A model generated the notes under the pieces. It was not told the DNA's origin. It made no database searches and worked only from the letters and a program-made list of their open reading frames with translations. From positions 558,001 through 622,000 of the forward strand of contig CP145416.1 in the NCBI GenBank assembly GCA_036867785.1: a stretch of DNA of 64,000 nt. Direction: 5' to 3'. Below are positions 57,695-64,000 of this stretch, in pieces (positions within the stretch are counted from its first letter, which is position 1; each line of letters opens with the position of its first letter). The stretch comes from Plasmodiophora brassicae (Eukaryota > Endomyxa: Phytomyxea > Phytomyxea > Plasmodiophorida). A program made the position numbers and the translations under genes.

Positions 57695-58600
57695 GCTCTC
57701 GCAAGCAACGGCACCAATGCGATGTAGCGCCAGGTACGTACGCCTGGCGATCAGCGAGCTGTCAGCCCAAGCGCACGTGATCGCGGTCACGCGACACAAT
57801 CGACCCGACCCCTGGCTAGTTCAGGTTGGTCAATCTGCATCACCATCCAGCCAGATATAGTGTCGTCAGAGCCAGGACCGTTCGCCAGACTGTACGACAG
57901 ACGATCAGCAGCGTACGGCGCGTCCCGGTGATGGGTGAGGGGCGGTTTCCCGCGCTGACTTGAAACACCAAAACGCGTCAACCGCTTTAGGGACGCGCCG
58001 TGAAACTGGTGAATGATTCCGGCATACAGCTGAGCGCCTACATATGTGGGCGCCGTTCGCCAAGCGGCATGGAAACCTGTCGACGTCGACGAAGCTGTCC
58101 CTAGAGCCATGACCCGAGACGCGGACGCGAGAAGGCTTCTCCAGGGTCACCACATGACCATCAGACAGGCTGCCCTTCAACGTCGACAAGTTCCCATGAC
58201 GATCTGCCCACGCAGCGAACCTGCATGCAGTCGTCGAGACGATCGCCGACACCCTTCAGCAACTTCGCGAAACCATGCGAGTTCTACCGAAGTTGTGGAA
58301 CGATGCCGGCGTTCGCGCGAGCAACGACGTTCCAGACAGACAACGCGCGTTACAAGGCAGCGACGTAGGTCGCACCAGGCCCGAAACGGCCTTGTGCTGA
58401 AAGGAAAGCATGCCATGGTCACGAACAGTCTGACGACGTGTCCGCGTCCGGGCGGACGGACTCACACGGCAGAGCGGCTGCAGCCCGCAGACACAGCGCC
58501 CGTCGCCCGTCGCCCGTCGGTCGGGGGCGCCCCTTTTGGCCGCTGCCTCTGCGGGATGGCCCCGGTGGGCGATAAAGTGATTCGGCGCACCTATCCGACC
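57695..58600. other. Stretch without an assigned gene
   Basis: The longest open stretch is on the minus strand, about 58,411 down to 57,787. It starts MLSFQHKAVSGLVRPTSLPC and contains TTACRFAAWADRHGNLSTLK, GHVVTLEKPSRVRVSGHG and, in another frame, IIHQFHGASLKRLTRFGVSS. It could be a small two- or three-exon gene, but no family match supports it and one join would need an unseen splice. The plus strand carries Arg-rich open sequence upstream of the S28 peptidase that is probably its leader. Confidence 0.3.
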
Positions 58601-60520
58601 ATGACGATGGCATTGCTGGCCGCGCTGGCGCTATCGTCGCTGGCGAGCGCGTCGATGACGGGCCCACTTGGGGTGAATCCGCGCGCGCGTTCATTCTATT
58701 CGTACCTGCGGCAGGTGCACCCGCACCGGTATTCGTCGTCCGAGCCGGTTGGGGTCCGCACGTGCGACGGACACGGGTTCTGGTCGTTTGATGCCTTCGT
58801 AGGGTGACGTGGATGCGAATCTGCCCGAAGAACGGTGGTTCCCCGACCAGCAGGTTGACCATTTTAACGGAGAGAATACGCAGACGTTTGCGCAACGATA
58901 CTTCGTGAATGATACATTCTGGGACCGCCAGAAGGGACCCGTGTTTCTGTACATTGGCGGCGAGGGAGCCCTCTCTCCACGGGATGCATAGTACGATGAG
59001 GTTGAAGTGGTCTAACCGCGTTCTGATCGGGCCGTGCGCTAGTGCTGGCCATCACATGGAGTTGGCGGAAAAGTTTCACGCTCTGGTCATCGCGATCGAG
59101 CATCGATTCTATGGGAAAACGTTCCCGTCCAGCGACCTGTCGACCAAGAACCTGCGTCATCTCTCCAGTGCTCAAGCCCTGGCAGACATTGCTACCTTCA
59201 TAGCGCATGCCCGGGCCAAGTTCGGGTTTGGGAACGCACCTGTAAGCATGTCAACGCTCGAACGGCCCCGTGGCAGTACCTGAACGTCGTTTCCTATATC
59301 AGCTGATCTCGTTTGGAGGAAGCTATTCGGGAGCGCTGTCCGCGTGGTTCAGGTACGTCAAGGCGTCTGGCCTCATGGACAGTTTCCTGTAACGCCCATC
59401 ATGCAGAATCAAGTACCCGCATTTGGTCTTTGCAGCCGTCGCGTCATCGGCGCCCGTTCATGCGTTGACCGACTTTTATCAGTACAATGATGTCGTTGGA
59501 CGGAGCCTGGCGGCGGCAGTGGTCAGACCAGAATGGCCAACTGTAATGGTTTTATTCCTGGTGGTCTGACGTTCGGTCAGGTTGGTGGGTCGGAACACTG
59601 CAAAGAACGTGTAAAGTCCGGTTTTGTCCATCTTGATGATATGTTGGACAAGGGGCTATACGAGGAGGCCTCTGCCGCATTCCGATCATGCTCGCCTGTG
59701 ACTACGTCTGACGATGCTGTTCAACTAGTCTCCGACCTGGCAGGGATCTTCGAGGGCACCGTCCAGTACAACAACCAGATGTCCCTGAACGTCGAACGCA
59801 TCTGTTCCATTATGACGGATCCTGAAACGTCACCGTTTGAGGCGCTCCAGAAGCTCAACGACCATGTCCTGGATTCAACAGAGACCGAATGCGCGGATTA
59901 CTCTGCCGAGTCCATGATTCACCAACTGGCGAATGCGACAATCATTGATGACGGTAAGATCCGACAGAATCCCTCCAGGAGATGGGTCCTTTAAGCGTTG
60001 CCATAGGTCCTGTTGGCATGCGGCAATGGCTGTATCAGACGTGCACCCAGTTCGGGTACTACCAAACCTGTGAAGGACGAAACTGTATCTTCTCGAAGCG
60101 GATGACGCTGCGCTCGAATACGGATCTCTGCTCAGCCTTGTTTGGCGTCGATCTTGACAACCTGGACGCACGCATCGACTTCTCGAACGACGACTACGGG
60201 TATCATTCTGATTCTCCGACTCACCACTTCCCAGTCCCACACCTGATTCTGGATTGCGCAGGGCTGACCGTCCTGCGGGGTCACGAATTCTGTTCGTCAA
60301 CGGCGTAATTGACCCCTGGCATGCGCTGTCCGTCCTGAAAGACGCGACATCGGGAGTCGACGAGAGCGCGTTTGTCATGAGGAGCACGTCCCACTGCCAG
60401 AACATGCACGGCTCGAACCCGGACGACAGCGAAGAATTGCGCCAGGGTCGTATGTTTATCGAGCGAAAGGTTGCATCATGGCTGTACGACGCCCAGCGTC
60501 CGCTCGTTTCCTCTAGCTGA
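58601..60520 (+). CDS. Secreted serine carboxypeptidase, S28 family (PRSS16/DPP7-like)
   Basis: Peptidase of the prolyl carboxypeptidase/DPP7/PRSS16 family, lysosomal or secreted. The start at 58601 gives MTMALLAALALSSLASA, a signal peptide. An intron with donor gtgcac joins SYLRQ to GDVDANLPEERWF. Conserved blocks: FPDQQVDHFNGENTQTFAQR, YFVNDTFWDRQKGPVFLYIG, GEGALSP, HALVIAIEHRFYGKTFPSSD, LRHLSSAQALADIATFI, nucleophile LISFGGSYSGALSAW (GxSxG), HCKERVKSGF, and near the C-terminus VNGVIDPWHALSVL (Asp) and STSHCQNMHGSNPDD (His). All three catalytic residues are present. At least five introns. The next gene, on the same strand, starts 80 bp after the stop. Confidence 0.92.
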
Positions 60521-60600
60521 CACGATGTCTACACTTTTACTGTGTTATGGTTTACGTCGAAACTCAGTGGAGGGGCGCCAAGTTTGGCCTTGGCGCGGGT

Positions 60601-61223
60601 ATGTTCGCAGTCGTCCAAAGACGGATGTGGCGACGCCGGCTGCTGTCGGTGGCGGCATCGTCGCCGACGCATGGCGAGCAGTTATATACGGGGCGCCTAT
60701 CCGACGCTGTACGTAAGCTGAAGCTCCTGTCCGTTTCGTCGTGTGCAGTGACGGTTGTGACGTCACCGTTGTTCCTGTTGCTGGAGTCGGCGGCGTCTCC
60801 TGGCATTCGTGCCGCGATGTCCGCCATGTGTGAGTCGTTCGCGATTGGGCTTGGACAAGCACAACTGCTGTCTGAGATTTGCGGTTACTAGTTCTCGCGT
60901 TCTCGTTCGGGACGACAACGGCCTTGCATACCGTTTCGAAGCGTTACGTGACGGCCATATATCAGTCCGGTGACAGCGGGACCATCGATGTGCAGACTCT
61001 GTCGCTGTTGGGTCGCCCCAAGACGGCCAAGTTTGACGTTGCAGCGATACGGCGCACTGAAACGGTCCCGTTCGCTACGTTCGTTGACACGAAGACGAAT
61101 CGAGCATTGTATATCCACAAGGAGGATGTACAGGCGCTGATCGACAGCGGCAAGCTTCCTGCAGGATTCGGGGTTGGAGGGCCGCAACTTGCACCATCAT
61201 CTACATCAAGTGCATCGATGTGA
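60601..61223 (+). CDS. TMEM70: TMEM70-family mitochondrial inner membrane protein
   Basis: The family assists ATP synthase (complex V) and complex I assembly. The start at 60601 gives MFAVVQRRMWRRRLLSVAAS, an Arg-rich mitochondrial presequence. Then GEQLYTGRLSDAVRKLKLLS matches human YTGNMARAVFGVKCFSYS, followed by a hairpin of two membrane helices (SCAVTVVTSPLFLLLESAAS and VLAFSFGTTTALHTVSKRYV) with an intron between them. The C-terminal matrix part has YVTAIYQSGDSGTIDVQTLS, GRPKTAKFDVAAIR, PFATFVDTKTNRALYIHKED and a Ser-rich end. The intron near 60,870-60,900 is approximate. Similar order to TMEM70, TMEM186 and TMEM223; TMEM70 fits best. Confidence 0.75.
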
Positions 61224-61321
61224 AAGGCTGACTCAAGAGATAAATGCCGCTGACAAATACTACTGCCGTCCACGTCCTTGACCAGGCAGAGCATGCTCCC
61301 GTGCGGGAACGTCAGCGAGCT

Positions 61322-63371
61322 TTATTGTACTTCTGCAGAATCGTCTCTTGCGGGAGCGTCCTCTGTGACAGCGTCCTCGGTCAAGCCCCTCATCCGTTCG
61401 AAATCAGGAAGTTTCGCGCCAGGGAACACATAACGGTTCGGGGGATGGAACTGGAATGCCGCCGGTTCGGAGGCGTTAGGCAGCGCCCAATCGTCGCCAA
61501 GCCTAAGGTCACCTTAGACGAGCACGATAATGCAATGCAACACAAGGACTGACATGCTGGTAAGAGTCGAACAAATCCTATCGGCATCGCCGAGCAACTC
61601 AATGTCGAAAGCGTGTGGGTGGCCGACAACCTGTCAAACGAGGATTAGAGCCCAGCATCGAGGTCATAATCGCTCGCTCACAAACCTCTCGATTGATCAG
61701 TACGATGGGTATATGCGGCTCCAGCAGCCCGATGACAGATGCAACTGGATGAACGACGAGTGATGATCCGACGACAATTACCAGGTCGACCTGTGAGATC
61801 TGTCAGCGACGCGCCAGGTCGAGACGCATCGGCCACAGCGACTTTAGGGAGGTCCGTCGACAGCAGGTTGTCAAATTCTTGTCCGAGAGGTTCCCCGAAG
61901 AACACAATGTCTGGTTTCATGACCCCAAACGCCGGGTCCAGTCGCGATTCATCGGTGCTCTCGCCGTGGCACATGGGGCACAGAGGCTTCCGTCGCGCAA
62001 TGATGGCTTCGCCTGGTCGCGGCGGACAGTAACGTCAGATCGTGCTTCCGCTGACACCCAGTACCGACAATCGGCTACCTATTTGGTCACCCGGTACCTG
62101 GCGCATGCAAGTGACGCACGATGCCGTTGCGAATGATCCATGGCACTGGTAAACCTGCGAACAACACGTCGCCGGTAAGACCGTTTCCGCATGAAAGCAT
62201 GAAGAACGCGCAGCGGCAAAGGACCTTGGATATGCAAGCGTAGTGTTCGAGATCGTCGATATTCTGCGAATAGTTCCGCAACAGTTTGCCGCGCCGCTCG
62301 AGAAGAGATATGAAATGGTGTGTCAACGATGGCTGAAACCGACCCGAACCTAATGGCGACCCGCATCAGTTGACGTCGACACGGTTCTCCACTGCGGATG
62401 CACCTACCCGGGAAAAGTTCGTGGGCGAACGAGTAGAAAATGTCGGGGTTCTCTCTGAACAGACGAATGTCGAACATGGACTCCGGTTGCGATAGGCCGA
62501 ATTCGTCCTTGATGCGCGCGTATATACCTACGCATGCTGTCAGGCCACTTCTACGATCGCATCATGTCGAATGTCACCATTCTTCGATCGGAAATCGGGA
62601 ATCCCGCATGACACGGAAACGCCTGCGCCACTGAGTACAATAATATTCGACGACTTCTTAATCAGGTCGCAGGCATCGTCGAGCGTGTTCACATCAATGA
62701 GCTTGACCCGCGCCTGGATCATCGTCTTTGCAATCATCGACGCTGCATATCCGCGCGACCGTTACTACGCGGGCGTCGCGCACGTCGCGCCGCGATTCCG
62801 TACCTAACTTTCGTACAACGTCCCACATGACGGGATCGGGAATGTACCGAGTGGTGCAGTGCTGCAGGAGGCTGCGCAGTCTGTCATTCAGTCGATCCCA
62901 CTGTTAGTGCGTGCGGTGCCCGCCATGGTTTGCAATGACGCAGTAACGTCACTGCAAACGACGAACGTACGTTGCGCCCGGGTCGCAGGCGCTCAGCTGA
63001 CGCGCCTGTACCCATTCCAGCAACTCCGTCGCCGTGTCGAACGCGTTGCTCATGACCGACCCGGACGAGCACTGGTCATCTGCTACGAGTAACCGTCTCA
63101 GCCCAACGTGACAACAATATACACGGCTGGTGCAACGACCTTCGCTGAAATCGATATCCTCCTCGTCCTCGCTCAGATGGTTCAGAATGGTTCCCGCGAT
63201 GTCCGCCCCAGCAACGCTTTCCGCTGCATCCGGCAAATCCGCCCTGGGACGCTTCCTTCCCGCATCGTCGCCGGCACCCTGCCCCGGGCTCCGTTGCCGG
63301 CGCGCCGCGGGCTGCGCGTCGTCGTCGGCGCCGTGGCGACCAACGACGATCGCCGTCGCCTGTCCCGCCAT
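61322..63371 (-). CDS. SIRT1: NAD-dependent protein deacetylase, SIRT1-type sirtuin
   Basis: Class I sirtuin that removes acetyl groups from lysines with NAD. Start proposed at 63371 ([18 protein letters not shown]), then a disordered N-terminus with [13 protein letters not shown] and an acidic [32 protein letters not shown], and [20 protein letters not shown]. Core: [23 protein letters not shown] motif [53 protein letters not shown], active-site [16 protein letters not shown] (catalytic His and first Cys pair), CPMC (second pair), [28 protein letters not shown] and [14 protein letters not shown]. The last exon matches the SIRT1 C-terminus with [17 protein letters not shown]. The stop is 61322-61324. 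About eight introns; the 5' joins are approximate. All catalytic and zinc residues are present. Confidence 0.9.
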
Positions 63372-63446
63372 AATTTGCGTACGGGGTGCGGCGCGGCGCG
63401 GCCTCCCCGTTGCAGCACCCCGGCGGCCCCCGCCATCATCATCGCC

Positions 63447-64000
63447 ATGCTGCTCCTCGGTCGATGCACCCGCCGACGATTCAGCAACTCTGTCGGCATC
63501 GTCGGCATGCCGAACACAGGTAGGGAACGGGGTGCGTGCGTCTCTTGGGTGGTCTCGGTGTGGACTGTTGCGCAGGGAAGAGCACGCTGTTCAACGCGCT
63601 GACAAGGACGCAGATGGCGTTGAGCGCGAATTACCCGTTCGCAACGATCGAACCGACTTGCGCGCGAGTACCGGGTACCCAGCTACTGTAGCTCCACTTT
63701 GGTCTGTTTCTGAAGAAGACACATTCTGCAGTGCCCGATCCGACGTTGAGGCGTTTCGCGGCTGTCGCCAAATCAGAGAAGGTCATCGAATCCCAAATCG
63801 AGTTCGTCGACATTGCCGGCCTCGTCAAAGGTCTGCTGCTCCGAACAAGTCTCGCTGCTGTTTCCAGATTGTAACAGAGATAGGGCAGGTGCGCATAAAG
63901 GGGAAGGGCTTGGGAACCAGTTCCTGTCGAACATCCGGGAGTGCGACGTCCTTGTCCACGTCGTGCGATGCTTCGAGGACGAAAGCATCATCCACGTAGA
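63447..64000 (+). CDS. YchF/OLA1-family GTPase/ATPase, bacterial (organelle) type; runs off right edge
   Basis: Translation-linked P-loop NTPase. The start at 63447 gives [20 protein letters not shown], an Arg-rich presequence leading into [17 protein letters not shown]; the P-loop is split by an intron (donor gtaggg, acceptor gcgcag). Next come [14 protein letters not shown], an intron, [30 protein letters not shown] (G3 DxxG), another intron, [20 protein letters not shown] and [17 protein letters not shown]. The [17 protein letters not shown] stretch is the bacterial form of YchF, not the eukaryotic cytosolic OLA1 form (ACDGIFHLTRAFED). With the presequence this suggests a mitochondrial copy of bacterial origin. 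The gene is divergent from the sirtuin, with 75 bp between start codons. The C-terminal TGS domain lies outside. Confidence 0.9.

Noticed and set aside
58046-58600. Long N-terminal extension of the S28 peptidase
   Set aside because: Arg-rich, no family match, and would hide the clear signal peptide that begins at 58601.

Overview
The window is nuclear DNA from a compact, intron-rich eukaryote. Genes lie on both strands about 1.5-2 kb apart, often under 150 bp from each other. Almost all carry short GT-AG introns of about 40-70 nt. Two tRNA genes are eukaryotic (one has an intron of plant-like type), and there is a very large MSP/ASH-domain protein of the flagellar type. This points to a flagellate protist with a small genome; a plasmodiophorid-like rhizarian would fit, but that is inference and no sequence here proves it. 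Introns were placed by eye, by joining frames that continue a recognised family. Gene limits are therefore good, but single splice sites are estimates unless stated.

Layout: 1-~1.5 kb, DNA polymerase delta N-terminus (-, runs off the left edge); 2.2-2.7 kb, MRNIP-like (+); 2.9-6.4 kb, secreted tyrosinase-like pseudoenzyme with a Pro/Gln repeat region (-); 6.9-8.8 kb, multi-pass membrane protein with an RGS box (-); 8.9-10.3 kb, USP12/46-type deubiquitinase (+); 10.7-11.1 kb, ribosomal protein S13 (-); 11.3-14.1 kb, kinesin-14 (-), head to head with DIS3/Rrp44 (14.1-17.4 kb, +); 17.5-18.3 kb, unknown protein (-) with a decayed partial copy at 18.6-18.9 kb; 19.1-20.4 kb, HUS1 (-); 20.5-24.7 kb, RFC1 (-); 24.9-26.0 kb, TMEM19 (-); 26.5-26.7 kb, tRNA-Gln and intron-bearing tRNA-Met (-); 27.0-27.8 kb, DDRGK1 (-); 28.0-29.1 kb, CDIN1 (+); 29.2-30.9 kb, ACSF3-type acyl-CoA synthetase (-), with a 25-bp tandem repeat at its 5' end; 31.5 kb, a foldback element; 31.7-33.3 kb, unknown gene (-); 33.6-44.1 kb, giant MSP/ASH protein (-); 44.3-46.5 kb, PGAP1 (-); 47.0-48.7 kb, a PIF/Harbinger DNA transposon with terminal inverted repeats and a target duplication; 48.7-52.5 kb, CTR9 (-), head to head with a PHD-finger gene (52.5-54.0 kb, +); 54.2-55.7 kb, BT1-family transporter (+); 55.8-56.5 kb, small secreted cysteine-rich two-module protein (-); 56.8-57.7 kb, multi-pass membrane protein (-); 58.6-60.5 kb, S28 serine peptidase (+); 60.6-61.2 kb, TMEM70-like (+); 61.3-63.4 kb, SIRT1-type sirtuin (-); 63.4 kb to the right edge, organelle-type YchF GTPase (+).

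Most genes are housekeeping: replication and repair (POLD1, MRNIP, HUS1, RFC1), RNA decay and transcription (DIS3, CTR9, PHD), GPI-anchor remodelling (PGAP1), ufmylation (DDRGK1), motility (kinesin-14, MSP/ASH protein) and mitochondrial functions (TMEM70, YchF, ACSF3). The lineage-specific parts are the tyrosinase-like secreted protein, the RGS membrane receptor, the cysteine-rich secreted protein, the foldback and the Harbinger element. No CRISPR array, phage or retroviral material was seen.
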